Assembly: GCA_040954595.2 (NCBI GenBank)
Contig: CM082580.2
Coordinates: 10,664,001 to 10,728,000 of the forward strand
Length of the DNA: 64,000 nt
Source of the DNA: Balanoglossus misakiensis
Lineage: Eukaryota > Hemichordata
Direction of reading: 5' to 3'
Shown: piece after piece, positions 1 to 14,000 of the stretch
Numbering within the stretch: position 1 is the first letter of the stretch
How the letters are laid out: each line of letters begins with the position of its first letter
Position numbers and translations under genes: made by a program
Notes under the pieces: model-generated
The model's input: the letters and a program-made list of their open reading frames with translations, nothing else
Told to the model about the DNA's origin: nothing
The model's database searches: none

Positions 1-2003
1 AAAACAGTCTTTCTGGGGAAAAAGACACGTACATTACAGACAGAGACAGACGATGGTTGGCGACTAATCCTATAAGCTTTGTCAATTCCCTCCCTTATGT
101 ATCTGATGAAGCACAATAATCAAGCACACTTTGTTCAGACAGGATTAAAGTTAAGCCTTCCATGAATACCCAGTATTAATCGTTTTTGAATTCCATAATC
201 TGAAAGATATGACGGAAATTGTCCTTCTCACTTTAATTTCCAATTTTCATAATCATGTCTAGTTCCCAAAGGTACCAACATGTTCAGTGATGGTATGAAT
301 TTTATATTATTCAAATGATAAACCACATTGTGCCTCAAAAATCAATGCTATTTGCATCAGAATAGCACAAAATAGAGAGAAGTATATAAACTATATCAGC
401 TTGTACTGTATTGTATTTTATGAGAGTGTTTCATTATGATATTGAAATTTCATTTAGCTTATAAAGAATATGTGCAGTTTGATCTTTGTTATATATGAAA
501 ATTCTTACAAAAACAGGAACAGGATTGTGTGAGTTTCAGGCAAATTGGTAAGTTTTTTTATCGTGACGAGGATTTCAGTATTTTAAGACCACAGCATTGA
601 AACAAGAATTCTTTTTGTCTGTGACAATGAAAGCACACGCAAGATGGCAGCTAACATGAAAACATGAAGGATGTGGATATTACTTTCTTATTGTCACACA
701 TCCGACGTTGTTTACTCAAGGTTGCTTCGTTGAAAAGTGTTTGAATAGCAAGAAAATGGAGGACGAAAATGGGGCTGGTATTTGAATGATAGCAGATCAA
801 TATTTAATATTCGCCACTTTTTCATCATACATCACAACAGCTAGAATACCAGGTATGTCATGTAAAGATGAAATTGAGTTGAGTTTGCATTGCGTGAACA
901 TCACTCAGCCCTAAAGTATAACAAATGCAGCTTCGAGTGAAATCTCCCATTTGGCGGAAAAGGATTATGAAGAAATCTAGCCCATTTTTCACTGCCGCGT
1001 CTAGTGCCAACAGCTTGGGACTTTGAAATACCGGGTAAAAATTTGCAGAAATACGCATGCAATCATCAATCAGGGTTTACTTCATTAATGCTTGCAATGC
1101 TATATAGAATTGTAAAATATGTCAAGGTGATTTCACCTTCCAATTGATGCACTAAAAGGATACAAAAGCTTTCATCCATTGCGCAGAGATGACCGTGCTG
1201 TGCTTCTAAGTGTTTACAGACTTTCACAATTCTGGAAAATCCCCGTCTCAGCCCCCAACTGGCAGTCAAGATTGTAAATTACTGTGTTTGTGGATTACTT
1301 TAAGAGTACAATGCATTAGCTTGCCATAGACGTGCCATCTGACCCGTGGTGTAGACTCTTTCAGGGACAAACCATAGCATTTTAGGGAGGGCAAGTAGTC
1401 AGAGAATTAATATGATTAATAGAAAAATGACAAGACTATCATTGATTTGAAATTAAAGTCCATATACCAAGTATACTTCGGGTACTATATGTGGATATGT
1501 GAAATTGGAGATACATGTAGCCATGTTTCAAAAAGTTTGTTAACCAAAATTTCTGAGTGAATTTCTACATTTTCATGTTATGGCTAAATTTTGCAAAGGT
1601 GACAGTGTACCTTTAAATCTTCACACAGTAAAATTTAATAACTTGCAGGAGAGTCATTTCGTGTTTCATGGTATTAGTTGAACTTTAAGCTTATTCTGAA
1701 AGTGAGTCATCCCTCTTCTCGCTGTTACAATATAATTCAAAAGTTGATAAATGGAAAAAATCAAATTGAGAATTCTTCCCATCGTTGCAATAAACCGTGA
1801 AATCCAATCAATCAATATGAATATAGCATTGCCTGAGCAGCTGCCGTCCTAATATATTCCCTCAGATTTTATCTGAATAATGGATCAGTAATGTCATATT
1901 AGGCTTCACAAGGTGGCGTGTTCACAAACATGATTAAGTGACTGTTCATAGACACATTTTTGCTGCTCAATTTTTCCTGATAACTTGGCTGACTTCAATT
2001 TCA
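1..2003. other. Upstream flank of the DNMBP-like gene, no coding gene seen
   Basis: AT-rich DNA with only short chance open frames. A pyrimidine-rich splice acceptor (TTTCAG) ends at 2003, so at least one non-coding 5' exon and the promoter of the downstream gene may lie here or further upstream, but I cannot identify them. A dispersed-element copy lies at about 1453-1617 (listed separately). Confidence 0.5.
1453..1617. repeat. Dispersed short element, copy 1
   Basis: The right end (about 1578-1617), read on the minus strand, matches the right end of the element at 36099-36292: both contain AAAGGTACAC, then GTCACC, TTGCAAA and TTTAGCCA in the same order. The left limit is a guess from an ATTAAAG motif. 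It is probably a non-autonomous transposable element; no open frame is present. Confidence 0.4.
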
Positions 2004-2021
2004 GATAACAAAAATTACAAG

Positions 2022-5000
2022 ATGGAACCTGGAAGCAAAGTCAAGGCGATCTATGATTTCCAAGGAACTGATCCCAGCGAACTGACTTTCCGAGCGGGTG
2101 ATGTTGTGGAAATCGTGGAAAAAATTGACGACAATTGGTTTTCGGGAACTCTGAATGGCAACACAGGATCATTTCCTTCCAGTTACGTAACTTCACTCGT
2201 ACAGAAACAAGTCGTCGCCAAGGAAACGTTTCCAGCAAATGCTGAGGGGGATCTAGCATTCAAGAAAGGTAAAGCTTCAATTTATTGTGTGTGGATTGTG
2301 AGATATGAGAAGCTATGATGTAAATGAGAAATGAGGGACTTCTTCAGCTGTAATTTGCGCTGAGTGGTTTGATGGATGACCTAGTCCAAAAGTTTATGTT
2401 TAAGAATGACATGTACATCGACGTCCTGTGACTTCATATTTCAAGGAATTAATAAACGTGATCTTGAATGTTGCATTGTGTAGGTGACGTTATCAAAGTA
2501 CTGGATAAGATTGATGGTAACTGGTGGAGGGGTCAGCTGGGTAGCAATATTGGTATATTCCCTGTCAACTATGTTGAAGATTATGATCAGAAAGGTAAGG
2601 TGTAATTAGTTTCATGGCAAGCTTTTTTTGGTGCATTATTATGACATCTTAAAATCAGTTTAGCATCCTGGCTATAAGTGAACATGCCAGCAAATATGGA
2701 CTGTCTTGCTTCTGACATGATGTATCGACTGTTACTAATTCTTGCTGTGGCGTCTTTTTTTTTTAGGATCCACACAGAGCCCTGGAGGTGAGACTCAGAA
2801 AGCGAAAGCACTGCAAGACCTGACGGGACAGCTGCACGACGAATTGTCCTTCAAAAAGAATGACATCATCGTCATCACGGAGAAAGTGGACGCGGATTGG
2901 TATCGGGGCGTTCTCAACGGCACCAGCGGTCTCGTGCCGGCATTCTGCGTGGAACTCTTGTCCGACGCGTCGCATTCCAGTCCAACGTCACCACCGGTGA
3001 ACTACTCGAAACTTAACGAGAGCCTGCGGAAAAGTCTCCAGGGCGCTGCAGGCACTGTGCCCGAGACGCAAACGATCAAAGCCCATCAGCCAAAGACGGA
3101 ACAGAGCGAACCCTGGGCGACAACGCTGTACCCGTTCAGCGCCGACAACAAGGGAGAGTTGAGCTTCATGGATGGAGAGAAGATCATATTAACCGGGAGA
3201 ATCGACGATCAGTGGTTGGAAGGCAGGATCGATGGCCGAGTGGGGGTCTTCCCGAGTAATTATGTGAAAGTCGTCGTTGATTTGCCCCCGGGGGAATATG
3301 CTGCACAGACAAACATGACCGCAAGGACAAACCAAGCTAGTAACGGAATGGATAAGTGCAGGGGAATGCAGGGAAAGGCTTTGTTTGATTTCACAGCAGA
3401 CACCGAACAGGATCTGCCCCTCAAAACGGGAGAAATGATTACGATTGTTGAGAAAGTGGACGCCGACTGGTACGAAGGAAAAAACTTGGGTGGCCAGGTC
3501 GGTTTTTGCCCGGTTAATTATATAGAAATTGTGACTGCGAAGCCCAAAAAGAGGCCTGCCCCTAAACCACCAAGTAAAAAATCGCCTACAAAGGCTGCAG
3601 CTACACCTCCAGTATTGAGTACAGCGACGCCTGCATCAATAGAGCAATCAGTAGTTTCACCGCCAGCGATGCCAGTGTCTGTGAGCGAGAATCATTCCAT
3701 GCAACCAGTTGAACAACCCAACGCGGTGGATGTCACAGCCGTATTTCCAAACACAGAGCAAACGCCTCCGTTGTTGCAGGGTGGTGGCGACACCCCCCTC
3801 GTGTCCGGCAGCGCCTCAGCAGGACCGCTCGACGCCCCAGCCCCCACTCAGGACCCGCTATTACCGTCTGTGTACAAGCCCGGAGGAAGTTCGTACAAAT
3901 CAGTGTCTTTTGCGCCCAAAGGTATGTCGTCATCAAGCAGTGGCGACTCGACGAAAGGCGAGATGCTGCAGAGACAGGACGCCGTCTCCCAGCAAAGTCC
4001 CCCGGCTGTCGACCTGAGTATTTTCGACTCATTGGCTCCCGTGCAGCCGACCGAATCCAGTTCTCTTGCCCCTCAGGCAGAGAAGACACTGTTGGATGCC
4101 AGCCCCGTGGTCGAAGCCAGTGTGGATATCTTAGCTCCCAGCAAACCGGTGGACAACCCGACCAAAGTCGCCGATAGCTCTAGTTTTCCTTTCGATCCCT
4201 TGTTTGCTCCTACGCCCTTTGTCCCCGGAGCCCATACGGGAGTGAGACCAGTACACGGACCTGTGACCGGTGGAGCGCACAAGAGCGCGGCATCGTCCCA
4301 CCTGACGTCAGATTTCGATCCCCTGAAACCGGAGAGTGCCCCTCGCGAGGCGATCGTACCCCAGGGTCCGCCTCCTCTGATTCCGTCTAGCGCGCCGGTT
4401 GCCAAGCCAACCACCCTGGAGACCAAGCTGCGGTCGATATCTCAAGTGAGTCAGGACCTGGACGAGTTCTTCGGGACGACCGACAGTTACACCTCCAGAG
4501 TGAGCACCATAGACAGCATCGACAACATGTTAGACCCCCTGGGACCGAGCGCCGCGGTCGCCATGGAGACGCAGAAGTTTGTGCCATTTACAGAAGTACC
4601 ACCACCTCCCCCAGTGCCACCAAGACAGCCTTCTCCGAACCCCTTCGCTGCGAGCTTCGAGCCGCCACAACAAAGTGCAATAATTTCACCCCCATCCACG
4701 GCGTCGACCGCCTCCTCGAGACAGAGCTCGCTGGACGTGACCCCCGGCTGGCAGTCCATGAACTACAGCATGGACAGTGTGGCTTCGGACGATGCGGGAT
4801 ACTATCACGGTTTGAGTTTCAGCATAAAGCCTCTGGGAGATTCCCCGCCGGTGGGTGGTGGTGGCGGCGGGACGGCGTTCAAGCTTCCCCCGCCCCCGTC
4901 CTCTCCCAGAAGACCCCGACGGTTGCCGTCCGAGGAACGCCCGCAGTCGCCCAAATTCGACCCCAAGACGGCGGTGCCCCGGCCGAAACCGCGGAGGAGC

Positions 5001-8000
5001 GTGGAGTCCACCTCGAGCGTCGGATCCGCCGTCTTGCAGCTCTCGGCTCCCCCTCCTGGACACCTGAGAACGAACACTGACAGCAGAGCCAAAGTCTCCG
5101 AGGCTCTGGAAAGTCTGGAGTGGAACGTCGGTGAGTTGCAACGCACTGATTCAGTCGACAGCAAACCGCCACCATCTCATCCTCCACCTTCACTGCTCAT
5201 CGACGTCGACTCAGAAGTTTCAGGTAATTGTCACGTTAAAGTGCTTGTAAGGGAAATGTGCATAACTCACATGTATGCATGTGTGCTTGTTTATGTTGAA
5301 AATCATGCAGAATGGCCTCTCTATCATATTTCTTGTTGTTGCACTCAGTGTATTGTCCAAAAGAGACATGGTTACTGGTGCTCACATTCAAGATTTCAAG
5401 ATGCACAGCTTGCTCAATTTAAAATGCATATCATCATCCATTCATGATCAACCGAGAGTCATTGTGTAAAAATGTGTAGCTTTGATCTCGCCAACAGCCA
5501 TCACATCGCAATCAGAGACTGTGTCCCAGTCCTCTGGGTCTGCAGTGGATGATTTGCTCGGATTAGGAGATCCTTTCACAGACGTCCAACCCAGTGCGGC
5601 AACCACCGCCACCACTACTGATGCATCCGTTAAGCCAAGTCGACCGGCACCCCCAGCTCCCCAAACAGGTGAAGTACTCATTCGATATCTGAATGGAAAT
5701 ACTGAGTGACAAAACAGTTAAAAGGGGACTAGCTGTAACTTTAGATCTCTTTAAGATCATTGACTTAATACTGATTACTGTTTCCTCGGTAGCTCCCATA
5801 CTTTCCATCATGGTGAGTGTGACAGTGTTCCTATGTTGGAATTACCCAGCCTGCGTTATGTGTAAAGTTGGTTATCTTGTGACAAGGCTTCTTAACAAAT
5901 ACAAACAGATGAGTTTACAAGCGCAAGTTGTAGAGAGTAGAACAAGGAAATTAGCTGTTAATTTATACAGAACAAATATGATGCAAAAAAGTATGGTTTT
6001 TATCAACTTATGTCTTCAATACTATTGCTCTCAGAGTGCATTCAGGTCACTGTAAACACAGCCATACCATTTTAGTTTTAATTAATATTGAAGCTACATG
6101 CAGCATTAGTGGGGCCCAAGGTGATGTGAATAGGCAAAATTTTTAGCAGTAGTGGTCAGTAGAGTTTAACTTTACAAGTACTGTGCAGTCGTTCAAATAA
6201 CATCTGAGCTTTTTTTGGAACAGCCTCACTGTCAGACAAAACACATGTTACTCTATTTTTTTTAGATGCAAAAAGTAATTCTTTTTATTCATTTTTCCCC
6301 TGCCATCCAATTTTCCCAATTCCATCCGTATTCCTCTGTCCCCTTCAAATTTTTTACTACACAGTGGAGCTTATCAAACCTCCAGTCAATTCAGAAATGC
6401 CCTTGTCGCCATCTCGGACTATCAATATAGATGTCACACTCACCTTTGAAAACGAAGGTAAAAATCACATACTCTCCTCTTTTAACCCATCCCAGATTCA
6501 TTTTTTAGGTGATGTTTTCATTTCAGAGTCATCTCACTGTCTGTTTTTCTTAGCTTTTAGATAACGGTAGCTTTGCAAGTCTGCTGTGTGTGAAAAGTAC
6601 AATCCTACCACCTCACACTTCTGCTCCCATTCCATCCTGTTGTCTCCAGTATGATTTATTGAAGGCTGTATTGTTGTACAATTATCAGAGAAAGCTTCAT
6701 GGAAACTTTTCAAATAACGCAAATCATAAAATGTGCAGTTTCAACTCTTTTTCTTTAAACTAACACAACAATTTTGTGAGCTTATTAATCCTAAACCCTC
6801 TCCACTCACTTCTAGAAAGTAGATCTTTGTTGCTTTTGTTTTATACCACATATGATTATTGACGTTTTTATACATGTATACTGGTGCTATGGCCAATTCG
6901 CATCACTTATCAACAAATCAAAAACGGTGTTTTCTAATGGGGGAATCACATTGTTTATCTTAAAATATTAAAGATGCTGTGGTTCTGTATAACAAAAAAA
7001 ATTTAAAGGAGGAATAGTGTTAATGTCCTTGAAGTTGAACTAATATGAAAACAAGTATTAACTCTGGTCTTGAGAGATTGGGTCTCTTGGAATACATTCT
7101 GAATAAAACACAAAACACGCTGCGTTGTATTTGATGGGCTGTCTGTAAGTTTTCAAATGCTAGATTGTATTAACATTAAACAAATATTCCATTTACTTCC
7201 AGCATTGAAAATACAATGTATTCTGAAGGGAGTCGGGGAAGCAGTGATGAGGTCAATAACACTGACCTGGTCAGTGGTATTGACCTCCAAGGGATTGATA
7301 TTGACCAGTAGTCTTCTTATATTGACTCCATCACTCATGATTGACTTATCTCTTTCATACAAGAACATAGGTGATGACTGAAGAACCAAAACCTCACCAC
7401 ATTTCTGTGAAACATCCATTCAACACCAAAAACACCTTTTTTCCCCTCTATTGACCGTTTTTCTAACCTCCGCACAGATTTCTTTTCTACAGGCAAGGCA
7501 CCACCAGTGGCCAGGCCACCACCTCCCAAGAAAGTGCCACCAAGACCAGCACCACCAAGGTCAAGACCGCAGACCATTGTGGAAGATGAAATCCTGGGTC
7601 CACTCAGGCCTGGAGGTGAGCTGTCAATTGTTCTCTGTGTCATGCTTAACCTTTTTGACATATGATAAGAAGGCAGGTATTTTTTTTATACCTGCATGTT
7701 AGCCCAGTGTTAGCATATTGGAAAATCACCCTTTTGCTGTACTGTAGATATAATACTGTGCCTGGACTTGATCATCTTGAGTGTTGACCAGCGCGCCCTC
7801 ACTCGTCAAGTATTTGTGCAGGTGTTTTGTTTACATAATGCCTATTGTAATGTCATAATAATACCTTGTAAACAATAGATTGTCATGCGTGTTGTAACAG
7901 TTTTATCATTTGATATATGCATTAGACAGGCTCATAATAAAACACATGGTAATCAATAATCACAGAAATGGCAATGCACTCCACAATAATATAGTTTTAG

Positions 8001-11000
8001 TAACGTAAACTGTTACAAACTATATGAGATGTTGATGATAAATCTTGGCAATCATTAATTGGCCTGATAGCTTCCCCAATCTTATAACCTTTGTACCTAC
8101 CACGCAATGCCAGCTTGAATAGTGACACAATTATTGTGGTGTAATCGTTTCACTGTGGCCAATTTTTTGGCCTGCCTGTGTGACACAAGAGGTACAATAG
8201 GACTATATCTATATCTGTATTGTGGGTTTGTAGTTGTTGACACAATCTTTACGGTAAGGTTCTCCCAATTCTGTTGGTAGAGTTTCTGTGTACGTGTATG
8301 CCCTTAGTTACTCTAGTCTTCCCTAGTATACCAAGCGCTGACTGCGATCGCGTGTCATAAAATTCTCTGAATTGTTTCCACTGTGTGGTACAAATGACAA
8401 TTTATGGGCTGTGTCACACTGAAGTACTTTTACATGGGTTACCAACATCATATATGAAAAAGTTTTGAATTGCGTACTTGCCTTGTACATGTAAGTCTTC
8501 TGATCCAGTAATTATTGAGAAAGACCAGTGAAGACCACTGTAGTGTATACGGGCATAGCTACTCTGTCATTTGTGACCATGTAAACATTCACATATTGGC
8601 TCTGTTCTAGTTTATCATTTACTTCCTGATATAATCATGTAGCACATGTGTATAACTTCATGCCGTCAAATACCGGTACATGTACCAGGTATACCTTAAA
8701 AGAAGAGCCTTAGCAAACTAACAGTGTACAATTTGATTTATTTCATGATCAACACTGTGTTTTTTGTTTAGGGCGGTAGCCAGGTAAATGTTACCAAGGT
8801 TAATTTTAACCGCCTTGGTGTTATATTCATACTGTTAAATTAATGGGTGGCAGAAGTGTTAACTTGGTCCTCAAATTATTTACCAATGTTCCCCAACCTT
8901 AGCAAAAACAGTGACATATTTTTTGACAGAGTTTAACTATTTAACCAGGGTCATGCGTTGAATTCCGTGTAGTTAATCAACAAAATTGGATTATTAACCA
9001 GCCAGTTTATGAGATATAGGAATCATCATGTATATGATATTCATCATTGTCTGATATTCCGTTTACATTTGTCAGGGAGAGCCATGGACCAGAATGAAGA
9101 ATACATCGCTTCATTGGAAGTCAGGATCAATCAGTTAGATGTGGAAATATATGTGAGTCAAACATAAATTCTTCTCTTTCACCATTAGTGGGTTAATTTA
9201 CATTATGCATAACCCAGAAAAGCCTGAAGTTAACAATATGTCCCATACATGTACATGTATGTACGTTGCAGGCCAATAAGGAGAGCAAGACAAAGTTGGA
9301 AGAAATGATAAAAGTTGTGAGTGAAGAGAACAGAGAAGAAGTCACATGTCAGTTGAAGGAATGTGACGCTGAAATTGATAAATTGACAGAAGAACAGAAC
9401 TGGGTTAAAGGTATAGTCAGCTCATGTATCTGCAGTGTTTTGAACCAGTCCTGAAAGATCGTCTGAAATATAAATTTAATCCCCATCAGTATACGCTTAA
9501 CTGGAGGCATCGATCTGTGATCCAGCAAAATGAATGCCTAAACCACTGAAAAATGTTGGCCACTGAGAATATTTGCAAGGTTTCCGGCCAGGCTACATTT
9601 TTTGCAGATGTCTTTTTTAAATGCTCCATTCTGCAATCAAGAATATCTCTGCAACCAGAGGTATCAAGGTGCCCCAACACCTTTGACATTTATATATTGT
9701 ACAAATGATGTCTCACCAAAGTGTTTGTTCTGTGTATAGCATTAGTAATTGTTACAAATGTCACTACTGAGAGATGGTACTTATCCACATTGTGTTTTTT
9801 TGTGTGTGTTTGTCTTTTCAAGGCGAGTTGAAACAGCTCAGACCAGATCCAATCGGCGACATCAAGAGAAAAAATGCCCAGATGAGAACCAAAGTGGTTG
9901 ATGAGCTGATGAAGACAGAACGAGATTACGTCAAGGATATCAAATTATGCTACGAGGGTTTTATCGGCTCCCTGAAAGGCCAAAAGGTTAGCGTGGTGTT
10001 TTTACTAAACATACTTCTTGTTTCGAATCCGACGTTTTATTACTGGCTTTAAAGATAAGCACATCACTAGAAATTCACCTCATGGTTTCTGTATCTTTTG
10101 ACAAGAGGTTTTATTGCAGGAAGGATGAATGTTTTTCAATGGTTTTCAAGTGGGCAGATGTGTACAGCATGGGCAAGAAGGGAATCTGCCAGATATTCAA
10201 GTGCATTCTCTGTAAAATATTTTAACCGTTTAAATATACAAAAAGTATCTAATTCTGATGGTTCCACTACAGTTTGAAATGTTGAATTTAATGGGGATCT
10301 GAAAGTGACGATTAATTTGAGATATTGTACTGTGGTATATGTAAAGTACATGATGTTCATATGTACAATGTACATGTATCGTCACAGTCTCAGAGATCAC
10401 CTGTGTGTATGTATGTGTGTGTCACACATTGCCAGTACAAACAAAAGTCTGTTTTATTCCTCTTCCACTGACATGAATATTGAACAATGTGATTGCTGTT
10501 TCAGTTCCAGACATTAATCGCCAGAACCAAGACAGCACAACAGGAAGAGGAAAATAATAAGAACAAGCTCTCCAAATCCGCTGTTGGTTTTTGTTTTAAT
10601 TTTTACACCTTTTTTTCTCTGTAGAGTGATATATTTTCTATAAAGCTTTCCTTTTGTATCAAGTGCTGAGTTTCCAGTGATGCACTTGATACGAATAGTA
10701 AACTCTGTGTAACTCCCAAGCTCGTTCTCTTCTGCATGCACCCACTAACATGACTCTACTGCATGGCAGATGGTATGTCTAACCTGCTTTCCGATGAAGT
10801 CCAGTGGCTTTTAGTTTTACATGCATACTTTTTTACAGTCAGCCTCTTTTACATTGACTCAAAATCTGCTTGATTTCTTGAAAATTGGATTTAAATTGTC
10901 AGCCAATGTCCATGAAATTTCTCCCGAATTTATCAAAAATGTTGAGCTTGAATGACACATCTTCTGTTTAGATACATAACTAATACCGTATGTGATGTTC

Positions 11001-14000
11001 AGAAGGAATGAAAGGCATGATTCTAACATTTTACTGTGTGTGCGCTGTACTGACATCCAGCTTTCTAGATCTTGTGATAACCTGTGTATTTGTGACACAC
11101 TTCAATCCAATAGATTGCACTCTTACAATATACCCCTGGTACTGACTAACTTAATACTTATTCCCTTTCTTCTCCTGTCTTCTGCATTGATGAGAACGGT
11201 TGATGCAACGGAACAAGTATACCCACTGTCTTCTCCAGCATGACTCTTAAACACTAACATTTTCACTTTTTTCCTCTGCCTGTTTATTTCTGCCTGTTTA
11301 CCAATCTGACATGGAGTGCATGAACTCTCCTAGTTCTCTTCACTGTGTTCTGTTGCCTAGCACCCAAACCCAGGCCTAACCCCCTTGCAGCCATATTCAT
11401 TCTAACAGACAGTTCTTGCCCCCTGCAGGTCGTGGTGATGGGACACTCACAACTTTCACTTCACTTCAAGCACACAGCCAGCTGAAAACCAATCACATAC
11501 TGACTGCTCTCATTTGCTTTACAGACATTTTTTTTCTACTTCTGAAATCCAGCTCTTGATCATCCTAATACCCTTTACACCAAACAGAAACATGCTGCTT
11601 AATTTGTCTCTCATTTTAATATGCACAGTTTTGTTTTCATCTGTATTTCAAAAACATAAGATCACTTTCTAATTGCTTTTTAAAAGACTAATGTTGCTTA
11701 TACTCCAGTTAACTGGCAAGCATATTTTTTTTCCAAAAAGGATATTTCAACTAAAAATATAAAAAGTTGTGTCATTACAAATCTCCTTCTTAGGAATAAA
11801 TTTTAAATAATTTTAATTTAGTAAATTTTGTGTGATGGTCTTGTAGTAGTTTTGCTTTTACAAAAAGCGGTGGCAGAATTTTCAACCGTGGTGACTTCCC
11901 TAGCTTTTGCTTGACTTTCTATGATGAAAATTTCACTCAGTAGTAATGACATTCCCATTTAAGGTGTTTAGAATTATTTGAAGGCTATTGGAATAATAAA
12001 GAAAAAACACAAACCTTAGTCAGTTTGTCAAAAGTACTATCTTTGAACCTCTGTATTAGCTTATTTGTATAATTCACTGCATCGAAATTTGATGGGACAA
12101 GAATTTTTTTGTCAAATTAGGGCAGAATGAATTGATTTTATGCGTGTCTCATTTATTTCCAGACCAAAGGATTAGAACTGGATATATTGTTCGGCAATGT
12201 GGAACATGTTATTGATGTGTCAGAAAGATTTCTTGAAAATTTGGAAGAAAACATCAGTAGGAAACCGATAGAAGAACAGCTTGCAGGTCAGTAGAAGGAA
12301 GAGTAGGCACATAACAGACATTTTTTTCTCAGCAAATCTTTTCAAGATAATATCTGTCTCCATCCTTGCACCACAAAACTACTGGTTTTCTCTCTGTAGG
12401 TTTGTGTTTCCTCGACTTTTCTAAAGAGCTGGAGGAGAAGTACTCGCAGTACTGTCGGAACCATGATGAAGCCATTGCACTTTTGGAAAAGGTGAGGTCT
12501 GAGGCAGGCTGATGAAAACTTTCAGAAAATCTCTGAGTCATTCTGCTTGTAAGCATTAACCCTTTCACCACCATGGTTTGTACAGGGTTCCTTTGGGTGT
12601 TTCGCGTTATCAACATCAGTTGTTTACTCATTGAATGACAAAATGTAATGTTGTGAATTGCATTTCAGTATGAAGATAACCCAGAGATACAAGAGTATAT
12701 AAGCGATGGCCTTGCAATCGTCAGGTAAATTTAAATTTTGTGGAAGTGTGCTTTAGCCAAAAGTACCAGAGCTTATCCTCGATGAGAGCCCTTGAAAAAT
12801 ATTTGGGCCATCGATGATGGTAAAATGTTGACCACTTGATGATTTTACTTCCATACTATGCTATGAAAAGAGCACATTGTTACACAGAGAAGAGCTCTGA
12901 ATTGACATCACTATCTGTCCTTTCTTTCAGACAAAGTACTAACTGTTGGGATTTGGCATCATTCCTCATCAAACCAGTCCAGAGAATACTGAAATATCCA
13001 TTGTTGCTGAATGAACTCATCAAGGTGACAGAAGATGAGCACATTGATAAAAGTAATCTGTTACAAGCCATCAACACCATGACAGATGTAGCTACTGCTA
13101 TCAATGAATTCAAGAGGAGGAAAGACTTAGGTGAGTAGAGATAGTCACACTTCATTTCTTCAGCCTGCTTTCTTTTGCTTCTGAAAATAATATCTTTTAG
13201 TAAAAGTGCAATATATGAATATGATTTTCAAGAAGTTGTCGATCAAGTGACAGGGTTTAGTTTTCAGTTTTCCAACTGAAGGTGGCCCTTGTCATATAAT
13301 CTCCAAAACTTGCAGTTCATATTCGAACTTCCCTGATATTAATGTGTTGGTTACTCTTATTAATGTGACCCAGTCAATTACTGACCCATAATCAACTTTG
13401 TGCTTTAGTCTTGAAGTACAGGAAATCAGACACAGACACAATATCCAACAAACTCGGAAAGCTTAACTTGCATTCCATCCGCAAGAAATCCCAGAGAATG
13501 AACCAGAGATTCTCTCAAGTCACTGGACTTGTTACACAGGTGAGAAATTAGTCTTCTGTATGGAGAAACCACATTGCACTGCCACTGACAAATATGCTGT
13601 GTTACTTGGCCTGAGCCAGCAGATATCCTCCATTGACAGAATGCTCCATGTAAACAGATATCACACGTATGTGTAAGTAGTGGTTATCAGCTCATGACTG
13701 ACTTCACCAAAAATTCATGTTTCTCTCTCTGCAGACAGTAGATGAAGAGTTTGTGGAAGAGGAGAGAAAATTCAGAGACCTGGAAAAGACAATCAAGATA
13801 TTTGTAAAAGATGTCAATACCTATCTTGAGAAGTTGCAGGTGGGTATTACTTAATATATAACAGGTTGAGACGTGCCTATAGTTGAATGTGGCTAGATGT
13901 GTCTGTTCTAAGCCAGTTCCTTGGCCATATTGAGATAACGATAAAATGTGTTCCATTGTTTTATCCAGGAAGCCACATCGGAACAAGCAGTTTTATCAGA

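Noticed and set aside
4073-5193. Several antisense open frames of 100-150 codons under the DNMBP Pro-rich exon
   Set aside because: GC-rich coding exon shadows; the sense strand carries a continuous conserved frame.
5693-6055. 120-codon hydrophobic open frame in a DNMBP intron
   Set aside because: Lies within an intron, has no splice context of its own and no family resemblance; probably chance in AT-rich DNA.
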